Positions 16,242 through 23,600 of a stretch of DNA of 27,852 bases are shown here, piece after piece. The notes beneath the pieces were generated by a model. It saw nothing but the letters and a program-made list of their open reading frames with translations. It was not told the DNA's origin and ran no database searches. Position numbers and translations under genes: made by a program. Each line of letters begins with the position of its first letter. Within the stretch, counting starts at the first letter, position 1. Source of the stretch: Enterospora canceri (lineage: Eukaryota; Microsporidia; Enterocytozoonidae); the NCBI GenBank assembly GCA_002087915.1, contig LWDP01000051.1:1-27852 (forward strand), read 5' to 3'.

Positions 16242-16874
16242 ATGTTTCTTGATGATTATTTAGTAGAGCACACTCTCTATGGCCGTGTTACTGATATCAC
16301 TGCCTATAACGAGGTGGAAGTGATGGTACCCCGTAAGTCACCTGATGAGTTATTCAGGGGGAGACTGATACGAGTCAAACTAATTGGAGTTGAATCAGCA
16401 TCAGTCAGTAGGACACTACTTCTTCAGTCTAAGGCGTATTTGACTAAAATGATATTCAATATGAGGGTGAGAGTGGTATTGGTAAGGAATAGTGGAATAA
16501 TGTGTGGTAGAATAGAGTACAATGGTAGTGTAGATGTGAATGATAGAATAATGGGTGTAATAAGAAGATTGGAGGAGTACAATGAGTGTGATGGTGATAG
16601 TGATAGTAGTGATAGTAGTAATATTATTACTGATACTATCACTAATAATACTGTTCATAATAATGCCTCCCTTCTTACACTATTGTATATCCGGAATAAA
16701 TATGTCCTAAATTCAATTCACATGGACATTGAGACAGATGAATTCAGGGAGGTGACTCGTGAGAGCAACTGGATTTATAGGGCACTGGAAGAAGGAAGGG
16801 AAGTAGAAAGAATAAGGAGGAAGCAGGAGAGGATAAGAAGGATTCTAGTAGAAAAAGGAGTATGTAATAAGTAG
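16242..16874 (+). CDS. SNase-like (staphylococcal nuclease fold) protein, probably degenerate
   Basis: Residues about 10-110 fit the SNase/Tudor-SN pattern: GRVTDITAYNEVEV (strand pair), RLIRVKLIGVESASVS (aligned to the family's RxRLxGIDxPE loop), LLQSKAYLTKMIFNMRVRVV (the GxxAxxxL helix and following strand), CGRIEYNGSVDVNDRIMGVI (the GRxLGxVxxxGxDVNxxLV end). At the catalytic loop the usual Arg, Asp and Glu are read as Lys, Glu and Ser, so nuclease activity is doubtful. An acidic Ser/Asp linker (GDSDSSDSSN) follows, then a basic helical C terminus rich in Arg and Glu. Start directly after TTGGCCC. The fold call is pattern recognition on a divergent sequence and could be wrong. Confidence 0.5.
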   Translation: MFLDDYLVEHTLYGRVTDITAYNEVEVMVPRKSPDELFRGRLIRVKLIGVESASVSRTLLLQSKAYLTKMIFNMRVRVVLVRNSGIMCGRIEYNGSVDVNDRIMGVIRRLEEYNECDGDSDSSDSSNIITDTITNNTVHNNASLLTLLYIRNKYVLNSIHMDIETDEFREVTRESNWIYRALEEGREVERIRRKQERIRRILVEKGVCNK

Positions 16875-16892
16875 GTGAAGTGATAATGAATA

Positions 16893-17828
16893 CTACTCAT
16901 TTTTATTCCTAACTATTCCACTAACGTATTCCATGGCATCTGATCCATATTTACCAGTGATCATTTTGATCAAATCTGTTTCAAATTGATTAGCAGCCTG
17001 TAGAATATCAGTATGATCTGAATTATGAACCAATTTGGTGAACTCAGCTGCTGCCTGGAAGTCAGTCTTATCAAATTGTGGTGATCTACCACAGCAAATC
17101 ACTGTTTCTGGTTCAACTGGAATGGAAATGGTGAATGGGCTGAAATGACTGGTTTGCTCAAGTGAGGGCTGATTTGAACTGTAGAAGGCATCTCCATCCA
17201 ACTTGTAGGCCACTCTTCTACTTCCTGTCTTAAGAGTGGCTTCTGATCTAACTCCCCCTACTTCTGTGAATCCAATTCTGTTTATTCTACTGGTGTTATT
17301 CAACTGGAATTGTGCCTTGATTTCAGTATCAATTATTCTATCAAATTCATTACTGGTGTTCTTGCTATTGATCCAGTTTGACGTATTGAAGATGTTGTAG
17401 ACCTGGTTGCACGTCTTATCCAGGGCAACCAGGGTGCTGAATACAAACTGGTTTGATACTATTCTAGTAATAAATGCATCCTTATCTGATTCAGTATTTC
17501 TGTAGGCTATTTTACACCTGCTATTCTCTGGTATCAGTTCTCTATTGATGTATGTGCCAGTGATGATAGGATACTCATTCTGGGTCACTCTGATTATTTG
17601 GCTTATTTTGGAGTTGATGATTAATTTGACTAAATCAGCCGTATTGGTGCTGGTGAATTCAAGGATGATTTCTGAACTATTTTGCTTGATTTTTAGTAGG
17701 GTGCTTTTGGAATGGACTGATAGAATGGTACTGTATTCGATGCTACTGTTGTTGACTACGATTGATTCATCTGATATTCTTAGCAATGTGACTGTATTCT
17801 GCAACTTGCATTGGACTGAGACTGACAT
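16893..17828 (-). CDS. Hypothetical protein, possible PH-like N terminus
   Basis: 311 residues; family not recognised with confidence. The start at 17828 is directly preceded by TTTTCACCC. Residues 1-80 alternate short beta-strands (VTLLRISDESIVVNN, IEYSTILSVH, STLLKIKQ, IILEFTS) and end with a helix (ADLVKLIINSKI), an order that fits a PH-like domain such as that of TFIIH subunit p62/Tfb1, but no Tfb1 BSD (FW..FF) motif is visible, so this is a weak suggestion. The C-terminal 60 residues form amphipathic helices (FQAAAEFTKLV, ILQAANQFETDLIKMI). It is Ser/Asn/Thr-rich. It follows the MULE-like gene on the same strand after only 15 bp. Confidence 0.6.
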   Translation of the reverse strand: MSVSVQCKLQNTVTLLRISDESIVVNNSSIEYSTILSVHSKSTLLKIKQNSSEIILEFTSTNTADLVKLIINSKISQIIRVTQNEYPIITGTYINRELIPENSRCKIAYRNTESDKDAFITRIVSNQFVFSTLVALDKTCNQVYNIFNTSNWINSKNTSNEFDRIIDTEIKAQFQLNNTSRINRIGFTEVGGVRSEATLKTGSRRVAYKLDGDAFYSSNQPSLEQTSHFSPFTISIPVEPETVICCGRSPQFDKTDFQAAAEFTKLVHNSDHTDILQAANQFETDLIKMITGKYGSDAMEYVSGIVRNKNE

Positions 17829-17843
17829 GGGTGAAAATGAGTT

Positions 17844-19355
17844 TCACTTTTTCCCTATCATTTTTATCTTGTACTTCAGGTTTCTGTACATGGCTGGTCC
17901 CATTTTGATGATTGTTTCGATATTTGATACGTTCTTAAGCTGGTTTCTATGGTAGTATTTGCTGGCATAGAGGTGTGGATCAGTTCTATAGAGTGGTAGA
18001 TCAACAGGGGCATTCTCAACATTCTCATTCTGAGCTGCCTTGGAATTGAAGAAGTGGACACAGGGTATTCCAGTCTCCTTGTATTTGGTACACTCAAATC
18101 CATCACAGTCTCCTATTGCATTTTGTAACTGATTATTATGAACTATTTCTAGCACATTATCAGAGAGTATTTGATCAGAATACTCTGATTCCCGTTCCAG
18201 GTGATCTTCTTTGATGTGCCAGATCAGCAGATTCAGGAAATCGAAGAAGTCGAGGAGGGCCATTTCGTCACAGAGGAACTCGAAGTCACTGCACCTGGTA
18301 TTGTTGAGAAAAAAGGTGTTTTCCCTGGATTTGAACCTGAGAAAGTGCTTTGGATCAAGATTGATCAGTTTTCTGCTATCAGCACAAATGTCCTTGATAT
18401 TTGGGTAGTTGAGTAGTAGGAAGTAGTCGAGTGGATCTATTTCATCCAAATCAGTCTCATCAAGGAAGTTGATCAGAGAATGTGATTTGATTAAGTATTC
18501 GACCTGTGACTTCTCCAATGCCTCTATTTCAACTGGATCAAATTCAGTCAAAAAGAGCACCTTTTGACTCTTTTCAATTTGGATGAACTTGTTCAAGGCC
18601 TTTTCCTTCACTTTTTCAGAATCCATCTCTTTCTTCTGCATCAGTAGGACACTGGCAATGATTGGCTCATCATTTGGACAGAATGCAATTCCAAGAATCA
18701 GGGCGTATTGGCTGAATAGAAATGGCTTGATTTCACGAACTGGTCTGAGATACTTTGAGAACTCGTTGTTGTTGAAGTAGTAGAAGTCGTCTCCCAGGGC
18801 ACTGGTGAATGATGGATTTGCTGCCCTGAATTCCCTATCAAACTCCTTGAGGCAATTTTTGACTAGGAAATCCACATTTCCAAATATTTCAGTCGTATTC
18901 AGGAGACTGCCTGGACTCTCGTTATTCTTCCTGTATTGGACAAATGAGTAGGTCTCAAAGTAGCCTACTGAATAGTTCAGCCCCATCAGCCTGTTTGTTA
19001 ATTCGCCTATGGTCATATTGTTGTTCATTTTGGTTCTGTACCCTCCTACGTTGCTCAGGTAGTTGAAAATGCATTTAGCTACAACCTCAGTGTTCATAGA
19101 GCACTTGTGATTCAGATTCAGCCTAATAATTTGGTATTTGCCAGTGAAAGTGTTGAATACGCCATTGATGATTGCCTCACACTGGTTATTCTCACACACA
19201 AATGAGACCATTCTCTCATTATTCACAATTACTCGTAAAATTGAGTTATCTTTGGCTATTTCAGTCATTTTGTTGAACATCTCGTTCTTGGTGATGTACG
19301 AGTAACCATTTGCCAGTCTCGGCGTGCTTGCTTTGATTTCAGTATGATTTTGCAT
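17844..19355 (-). CDS. MULE/FAR1-like transposase-derived protein, probably domesticated
   Basis: 503 residues. The N-terminal 160 fit the MuDR/FAR1-type zinc domain and adjoining helical region: Cys54, Cys59, His83 and Cys85 in VCENNQCEAI...NLNHKCS, then the helical stretch leading to FRAANP, where MULE transposases have an 'NP' before the catalytic core. The middle has a transposase-like strand order (YALILGIAFCPNDEPIIASV, then KVLFLTEFD), but the expected first DDE aspartate (normally DgT(F/Y)) and the SD/H..C..H segment are not recognisable. The C terminus holds a SWIM-type zinc motif: Cys417, Cys422, Cys432, His434 in CTKYKETGIPCVHFF. No terminal inverted repeats are seen nearby. The start follows TAGCCCTT, like host genes. 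Most likely a host DNA-binding protein derived from a MULE transposase; an old inactive element copy is the alternative. Confidence 0.6.
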   Translation of the reverse strand: MQNHTEIKASTPRLANGYSYITKNEMFNKMTEIAKDNSILRVIVNNERMVSFVCENNQCEAIINGVFNTFTGKYQIIRLNLNHKCSMNTEVVAKCIFNYLSNVGGYRTKMNNNMTIGELTNRLMGLNYSVGYFETYSFVQYRKNNESPGSLLNTTEIFGNVDFLVKNCLKEFDREFRAANPSFTSALGDDFYYFNNNEFSKYLRPVREIKPFLFSQYALILGIAFCPNDEPIIASVLLMQKKEMDSEKVKEKALNKFIQIEKSQKVLFLTEFDPVEIEALEKSQVEYLIKSHSLINFLDETDLDEIDPLDYFLLLNYPNIKDICADSRKLINLDPKHFLRFKSRENTFFLNNTRCSDFEFLCDEMALLDFFDFLNLLIWHIKEDHLERESEYSDQILSDNVLEIVHNNQLQNAIGDCDGFECTKYKETGIPCVHFFNSKAAQNENVENAPVDLPLYRTDPHLYASKYYHRNQLKNVSNIETIIKMGPAMYRNLKYKIKMIGKK

Positions 19356-19575
19356 AAAGGGCTAAAAACAAAATTATTATTGGAATTCAGGTGGCATCCA
19401 ATGACTACCATAACTAACCAATGGTCTCTGTTCTCTATCATCAACTCTCCTACTATTCATTCAATTGGTCTCTGTCTTATTGTCCTAGTCTTCTTAGACA
19501 GGGGCTACCTCTAAATTGTGTTTCTTTATATGCGAATTAAGCTTAATATCATCTATGCGCATAATCCACTCTTAT

Positions 19576-19788
19576 TTACTCTCTTTCGTACTTATTTTTA
19601 GGTGTTGGCTCATTCAACTCCTCTCTGTGAAATATGCAGCATACGTTTGACTTCTTCTTGTTCATCTTTGAATTGTCTACTGTATCTGCTCTCCATGTCA
19701 CCTTCTTCTCTCTCACCAGCTTCAACTTGACTATTTCGCCCTCTACAGTTTTCTGTATACTTTTTGTTTTCTGCTTTTGTTGTGGCAT
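19576..19788 (-). CDS. YPI1: Protein phosphatase 1 inhibitor-3 / Ypi1 homologue
   Basis: Small conserved regulator of type-1 protein phosphatase (YPI1 in yeast, PPP1R11 in animals), mainly nuclear. The 70 residues hold the family core: KKVTWRADTVDNSKMNKKKS followed by NVCCIFH. KVTW at 29-32 is the PP1-docking RVxF-type motif; DTVDN and the cysteine pair before an aromatic (CCIF, CCIY in relatives) are diagnostic. The open frame extends upstream to 19884, but the ATG at 19788 follows TTACCCAGGT, the local start context, and the upstream extension is hydrophobic and unlike the family. The N terminus is shorter than in yeast (155 residues). It diverges from the gene at 19898. Confidence 0.88.
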   Translation of the reverse strand: MPQQKQKTKSIQKTVEGEIVKLKLVREKKVTWRADTVDNSKMNKKKSNVCCIFHREELNEPTPKNKYERE

Positions 19789-19897
19789 ACCTGGGTAACT
19801 GGCGTAGTAGAATAACAATAGTGATTCTATTTGGTGCATTTGACTAATTGAAATATTAATAGAAGCATGAAATATAAGAAGCACTTCTATTTATCCC

Positions 19898-20326
19898 ATG
19901 TTTTACTGGATTATTGGAATGGTAAGGTGCGCTAATAGCAAATTAGTGATACCGGATGCAACTGATTTATCCTATGAATCAACCATTCTTTTAGAGAATC
20001 AAACAACTGAATACTACCACAGCAAACTGACAGTAGTAAAGAATGAACTGACACACTCATTAAAGAGATTGAATGAGAAGAAACAGGAATTGAGTGAATG
20101 TTATGAAATCAATTGGAATGAGGTGAACGAATACCTGTTAAAGATACAGGTTCAAAACAATAATCTTAATGGTTTTAGAAAGAGAGTCTATAGTAATTAC
20201 AAGGAATCAAGTATTGCTGATCAAAGCTGTGATTATCCGATTTATTTGATATTCTTAGAATGCAATACGTTATCACTGGAATGCATTCAAGTATCTAATG
20301 AAATACGTAATGATATCATGATATAA
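19898..20326 (+). CDS. Hypothetical, possibly secreted helical protein, 142 residues
   Basis: The start is directly preceded by TTTATCCC. The N terminus MFYWIIGMVRCANS is a short, weak signal-peptide-like segment. The rest is predicted helical, with a coiled-coil-compatible stretch (LTVVKNELTHSLKRLNEKKQ) and a few cysteines. It shares the opening MFY and the bases CCCATGTTTTAC with the gene 30 bp downstream, which has a stronger signal peptide; the rest of the two proteins is not obviously alike. Secreted spore-wall, polar-tube or host-directed roles are possible in a microsporidian but unsupported here. Confidence 0.6.
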   Translation: MFYWIIGMVRCANSKLVIPDATDLSYESTILLENQTTEYYHSKLTVVKNELTHSLKRLNEKKQELSECYEINWNEVNEYLLKIQVQNNNLNGFRKRVYSNYKESSIADQSCDYPIYLIFLECNTLSLECIQVSNEIRNDIMI

Positions 20327-20355
20327 CCAAATCATAAAATTGATTAACTACCCCC

Positions 20356-20823
20356 ATGTTTTACAGTTTTCTTTTTATTGCTGTAAATTGTATCTTGATG
20401 ACTTGTTCATCTGCTCTACACTTCTACTACGTTACAGAATACAACATTGATGGAGTTGAACCAGGTGAAACAGTCTCATATTACACCAACAAGGTATCTC
20501 AGGCAATCTGTGATTTACACAAAATAAATCGCATCATATTTCAGTCTCATTCTGAATTATCAATAATATCAAAGATGAAAAGGAATAAGACAACAAGGAG
20601 TAGAATGGGTGTCCTGAAAGGATATGTGATGGAGACTAAATGGAATCTAGCTATAATTGATAATTATGTTAAACGGGTGATGATTGAATGGTCAAAAGTT
20701 GATAAATCAGTTGCCCTGAAAAAGAAGAAGAATGAATTTGATGAGAAATTAAGGCAAATTGATGAATCAAATGCATTATTTGATACAGAATGGAATAAGC
20801 TGAATATTTTTCAGGTTGAATAA
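20356..20823 (+). CDS. Putative secreted helical protein, 155 residues
   Basis: The start follows AACTACCCCC. A convincing signal peptide is present (MFYSFLFIAVNCILMTCSSA, cleavage likely near residue 20). The mature part is helical and lysine-rich towards the C terminus (VALKKKKNEFDEKLRQID), with no recognised domain. It lies 30 bp after the gene at 19898 on the same strand, giving a pair of small secretory candidates. A frame on the opposite strand (20669-21124) spans its 3' half and the next gene, but lacks a C-run start context and is treated as a shadow. Confidence 0.65.
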   Translation: MFYSFLFIAVNCILMTCSSALHFYYVTEYNIDGVEPGETVSYYTNKVSQAICDLHKINRIIFQSHSELSIISKMKRNKTTRSRMGVLKGYVMETKWNLAIIDNYVKRVMIEWSKVDKSVALKKKKNEFDEKLRQIDESNALFDTEWNKLNIFQVE

Positions 20824-20851
20824 TTATGATGTGATAGTTTATGCACCCTTT

Positions 20852-20858
20852 AAGCTTA
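20852..20858 (+). promoter_or_regulatory. AAGCTTA element upstream of the two-CxxC protein gene
   Basis: AAGCTTA begins 45 bp before the ATG at 20897, followed by A/T-rich sequence including GAAAATTTTGATCCC, which joins an AAATTT-like run to the CCC start context. Fourth copy of the spaced element in the window; promoter role inferred. Confidence 0.35.
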
Positions 20859-20896
20859 TTTTGATGACGTAATTTAAAAATGAAAATTTTGATCCC

Positions 20897-21226
20897 ATGG
20901 CCACACCAATTGTAGGAGCACCAGAGCCACTTGATATCCGACACATCTACACGAAGACCAGCATTGTTAGCAGAGTTCCAAAGCGGTTGTACTGCTTCAA
21001 ATGCGACCAACTGCGTCAAGTCAAAAGATACAGTTTCATTGACAAAATTAAGCACAAGCTGCTTCCACAAGGAACCAAGAGACCAAAATGCAGCACATGC
21101 AACGGACAATTCAACGTAATTCACGTCAAAATGTCTCCAGTATCAAAAATAGAGAGATTTAGGATGTTCTGGAACAGAATTATCCAGAAACTCCTAAGTC
21201 ACCCTGAAAAAGTCAAAAATAAATAA
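20897..21226 (+). CDS. Small two-CxxC zinc-binding protein, 109 residues
   Basis: The start is directly preceded by TTTTGATCCC. Cys33/Cys36 (YCFKC) and Cys65/Cys68 (CSTC) make one four-cysteine zinc site with a basic loop between (RQVKRYSFIDKIKHKLLPQG). A basic helical C terminus follows (KIERFRMFWNRIIQKLLSHP). No signal peptide. It precedes the zinc-ribbon array but lacks that family's N-terminal CxCC and its C-terminal ribbon, so common origin is uncertain. Function unknown. Confidence 0.65.
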   Translation: MATPIVGAPEPLDIRHIYTKTSIVSRVPKRLYCFKCDQLRQVKRYSFIDKIKHKLLPQGTKRPKCSTCNGQFNVIHVKMSPVSKIERFRMFWNRIIQKLLSHPEKVKNK

Positions 21227-21244
21227 ACACCCTTGTTTCCACTC

Positions 21245-21361
21245 TTATTCCATCCCCTTGAATTCTCGTAAATAGTCGTATTGTTCATCGTCTACTCCAT
21301 AATTGTACAGTATCCATATCATTACGAATAAGAATACCAGTAGTATCACGTATTTAGCCAT
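21245..21361 (-). CDS. Possible 38-residue single-pass membrane protein
   Basis: A short reverse frame in the 270-bp gap between two forward genes. It encodes MAKYVILLVFLFVMIWILYN followed by a hydrophilic, acidic/aromatic tail of 18 residues (GVDDEQYDYLREFKGME, with the stop at 21245-21247). The hydrophobic segment spans residues 4-19. The start lacks the C-run context (ATTAG before ATG), which lowers confidence, but the clean split between membrane helix and charged tail is unlike chance sequence. Size and layout recall small subunits of ER or mitochondrial membrane complexes; I cannot name one. Confidence 0.45.
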   Translation of the reverse strand: MAKYVILLVFLFVMIWILYNYGVDDEQYDYLREFKGME

Positions 21362-21496
21362 CTAATTGTTTACCAGTATCATTTTAGTTACGAAACTCAA
21401 ACAAAACATTCTCCTTATCTTAATTAATATCTATCTAATATTGTGATCGTTGCCAATACCCCTTTTGGAGTATATAAGAAGAGGCGTATTGGCCCC

Positions 21497-21955
21497 ATGT
21501 CTGATTGCTACTGCTGCTTATGGCCTATTGAGTTTGGTTGGGAGGACTTTCCAGTTCCAATTGATACCCCAGAAGGATATCCTGATCCGCCTAAGAACAT
21601 TTTGTTTCCAGCTTGCTACAAAAGATGCAATACCAGATACGTTCGAACTACCACATTTTGCTCATTCTGCTTCATTCCATGCACATGCTGTGACTGTGGA
21701 TCAGAGGAGCCAAGCGTAGCCTGTGAAAAGTGCCTATCAATTTATACGAATGTTTCATTCATAAATTGCAAGGAATGCAATCACGCTATGACAGTCAGTG
21801 AGAGATATTGCACCAATTGTGGATCACAAAATGATAGATACGGTGGGTACAAGAAGCAGGTGGTTGATGATCAGAATTTGGTATTGGCATCAGAGTATAA
21901 AATCAGAAAGAGGAAGGAAAAAGAAGAAAAAGAAAAGAAAGAAAAGAATAAATGA
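21497..21955 (+). CDS. Zinc-ribbon protein, array member 1
   Basis: 152 residues; first of three paralogues in a row. The start follows TTGGCCCC; upstream in-frame codons from 21443 are ignored for that reason. Layout: N-terminal CYCCLWPIEFG motif; a zinc-ribbon-15-like core with an FCSFCFIPCTCCDCG centre; a second ribbon with CKEC and CTNCG; and a lysine/glutamate-only tail (about residues 135-152) absent from the other two. The first CxxC of the core is damaged (FPAC where the paralogues have CPNC or CPSC). These modules usually bind zinc in fungal proteins of unknown function. The N-terminal cysteine cluster could be lipidated. This is the most divergent copy. Confidence 0.75.
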   Translation: MSDCYCCLWPIEFGWEDFPVPIDTPEGYPDPPKNILFPACYKRCNTRYVRTTTFCSFCFIPCTCCDCGSEEPSVACEKCLSIYTNVSFINCKECNHAMTVSERYCTNCGSQNDRYGGYKKQVVDDQNLVLASEYKIRKRKEKEEKEKKEKNK

Positions 21956-22045
21956 CTGGGAAAGAAGGCCTGTTTATTTTATTAGGGAATTCTGGTAGAA
22001 AAGTGCCCTAAAAATATTTGACTATTTCTCCTTTATTCTAATACT

Positions 22046-22061
22046 TGATCAATATTGATCA
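22046..22061. promoter_or_regulatory. 16-bp perfect palindrome upstream of zinc-ribbon gene 2
   Basis: TGATCAATATTGATCA is its own reverse complement and ends 9 bp before the ATG at 22071. It could be a binding site for a dimeric regulator, a leader hairpin or chance in AT-rich DNA. Confidence 0.35.
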
Positions 22062-22070
22062 CACCCTTTA

Positions 22071-22418
22071 ATGACAAATTGCTTCTGTTGCATCTTTCCA
22101 TGGGAAATTGGATGTGAGGACGTTGAGAATAACGTGGTGCTGCCTCCAGATTACGATGGATCACCTAAGAATGTGCTATGCCCAAATTGCTGTAGCAGAA
22201 TGGATCCAGTATTCAAGGCAACAACGCAGTATTTTTCAATCTGTTTCATTCCATGTGCATTCTGCCCAATGAGGCAAACTGCGCCCTACTTGGCCTGTCC
22301 AAATTGTGGCGACAGATTCAAAGCACACAGCTTTAGGACGTGCCAATCGTGTCAGGCATCGATGTCAGGTGGTGAAGAATACTGCAGTCGATGTGGTAAA
22401 CGCAATTGCTATGATTAA
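22071..22418 (+). CDS. Zinc-ribbon protein, array member 2
   Basis: 115 residues, start preceded by CACCCTTTA. Layout matches its neighbours: NCFCCIFPWEIGCE at the N terminus; PKNVLCPNC opening the first ribbon; the hydrophobic FSICFIPCAFCP centre; LACPNC closing it; then a second ribbon with CQSC and CSRCG. The pattern CxxC - 'FFIP' - CxxC matches the fungal zinc-ribbon-15 type, followed by a double-zinc-ribbon end. The second half of the gene is repeated at 22510-22718 by an assembly artefact. Function unknown. Confidence 0.8.
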   Translation: MTNCFCCIFPWEIGCEDVENNVVLPPDYDGSPKNVLCPNCCSRMDPVFKATTQYFSICFIPCAFCPMRQTAPYLACPNCGDRFKAHSFRTCQSCQASMSGGEEYCSRCGKRNCYD

Positions 22419-22809
22419 AATAAATCAATCATATTGAAATATGCCAATATTTGATTAGCCTATAAAATATTATTTAAAGGGCGTAATATATCAACTGACT
22501 ATATCAACNTATTCAAGGCAACAACGCAGTATTTTTCAATCTGTTTCATTCCATGTGCATTCTGCCCAATGAGGCAAACTGCGCCCTACTTGGCCTGTCC
22601 AAATTGTGGCGACAGATTCAAAGCACACAGCTTTAGGACGTGCCAATCGTGTCAGGCATCGATGTCAGGTGGTGAAGAATACTGCAGTCGATGTGGTAAA
22701 CGCAATTGCTATGATTAAAATAAATCAATCATATTGAAATATGCCAATATTTGATTAGCCTATAAAATATTATTTAAAGGGCGTAATATATCAACTGACT
22801 ATATCAACC
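22210..22809. repeat. 299-bp perfect duplication around an N at 22509 (assembly artefact)
   Basis: 22210-22508 equals 22510-22808 exactly, at a 300-bp offset. The second copy includes the last 209 bp of zinc-ribbon gene 2 (22510-22718), which has no start and should not be annotated as a gene. The true gap between genes 2 and 3 is therefore about 600 bp shorter than shown, once the next artefact is also removed. Confidence 0.93.
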
Positions 22810-22834
22810 TATTCTATCAACTGACTATATCAAC
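22789..22834. repeat. 20-bp direct repeat at the contig breaks
   Basis: TATCAACTGACTATATCAAC occurs at 22789-22808 and 22815-22834 (26-bp period). One contig overlap ends at the first copy and the next begins at the second, so this short tandem repeat may be what split the assembly. Confidence 0.8.
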
Positions 22835-23414
22835 TTACTATATTAACCATAATTTTGATCACTTATTTCGCCCCTTTTTAATATTGATTTATGACTCATA
22901 CGTATCCCTTTTATGTCCAACTGCTTCTGTTGCTTCTGGCCTATTGAGTTTGGCTGCGAAGAGCTTGAATCCGACGCAAAGCTGCCATCTGATGCCAATG
23001 CGCCGCCTAAGAACGTGCTTTGTCCAAGCTGCCACATCAGAGTTGATCCAGTCTACAAGAGGAAGACGCAATACTTCTCCTTTTGCTTCATTCCATGTGC
23101 TTGTTGCCCTTGTNTATCAACTGACTATATCAACTTACTATATTAACCATAATTTTGATCACTTATTTCGCCCCTTTTTAATATTGATTTATGACTCATA
23201 CGTATCCCTTTTATGTCCAACTGCTTCTGTTGCTTCTGGCCTATTGAGTTTGGCTGCGAAGAGCTTGAATCCGACGCAAAGCTGCCATCTGATGCCAATG
23301 CGCCGCCTAAGAACGTGCTTTGTCCAAGCTGCCACATCAGAGTTGATCCAGTCTACAAGAGGAAGACGCAATACTTCTCCTTTTGCTTCATTCCATGTGC
23401 TTGTTGCCCTTGTG
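22815..23414. repeat. 299-bp perfect duplication around an N at 23114 (assembly artefact)
   Basis: 22815-23113 equals 23115-23413 exactly. The first copy contains a truncated 5' part of zinc-ribbon gene 3 (22913-23113) that ends at the N. It should be discounted as an extra gene. With this and the preceding artefact, the apparently gene-free stretch 22419-23212 holds no additional gene. Confidence 0.93.
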
Positions 23415-23551
23415 GACAATCTCCACCTTATTTGGCATGCCCAGAATGTGATTATCACTTCTGTTCGTACACGTTCAAAACGTGCAGTAACTGCCAGGCA
23501 TCAATGGATGGTGGCGAGAAGTTCTGTGGAAACTGTGGAGTACGCGCTTAA
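23213..23551 (+). CDS. Zinc-ribbon protein, array member 3
   Basis: 112 residues, start preceded by TATCCCTTTT. Closest to member 2: NCFCCFWPIEFGCEELESDA at the N terminus, PKNVLCPSC, the FSFCFIPCACCPCG centre, LACPEC, then a second ribbon with CSNC and CGNCG. The chain of CxxC sites is complete, so this looks the best-preserved copy together with member 2. A truncated 5' duplicate at 22913-23113 comes from the contig join. Function unknown. Confidence 0.8.
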   Translation: MSNCFCCFWPIEFGCEELESDAKLPSDANAPPKNVLCPSCHIRVDPVYKRKTQYFSFCFIPCACCPCGQSPPYLACPECDYHFCSYTFKTCSNCQASMDGGEKFCGNCGVRA

Positions 23552-23600
23552 ACAGAAAACAAATTAGAGACACATTCCCATTTTATTTATTCTTCCTATT

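Noticed and set aside
22510..22718. An extra partial zinc-ribbon gene.
   Set aside because: Exact copy of the 3' part of the gene at 22071-22418, created by the contig join at 22509.
22913..23113. A fourth zinc-ribbon gene starting at 22913.
   Set aside because: Exact copy of the 5' part of the gene at 23213 and ends at the N at 23114; assembly artefact.
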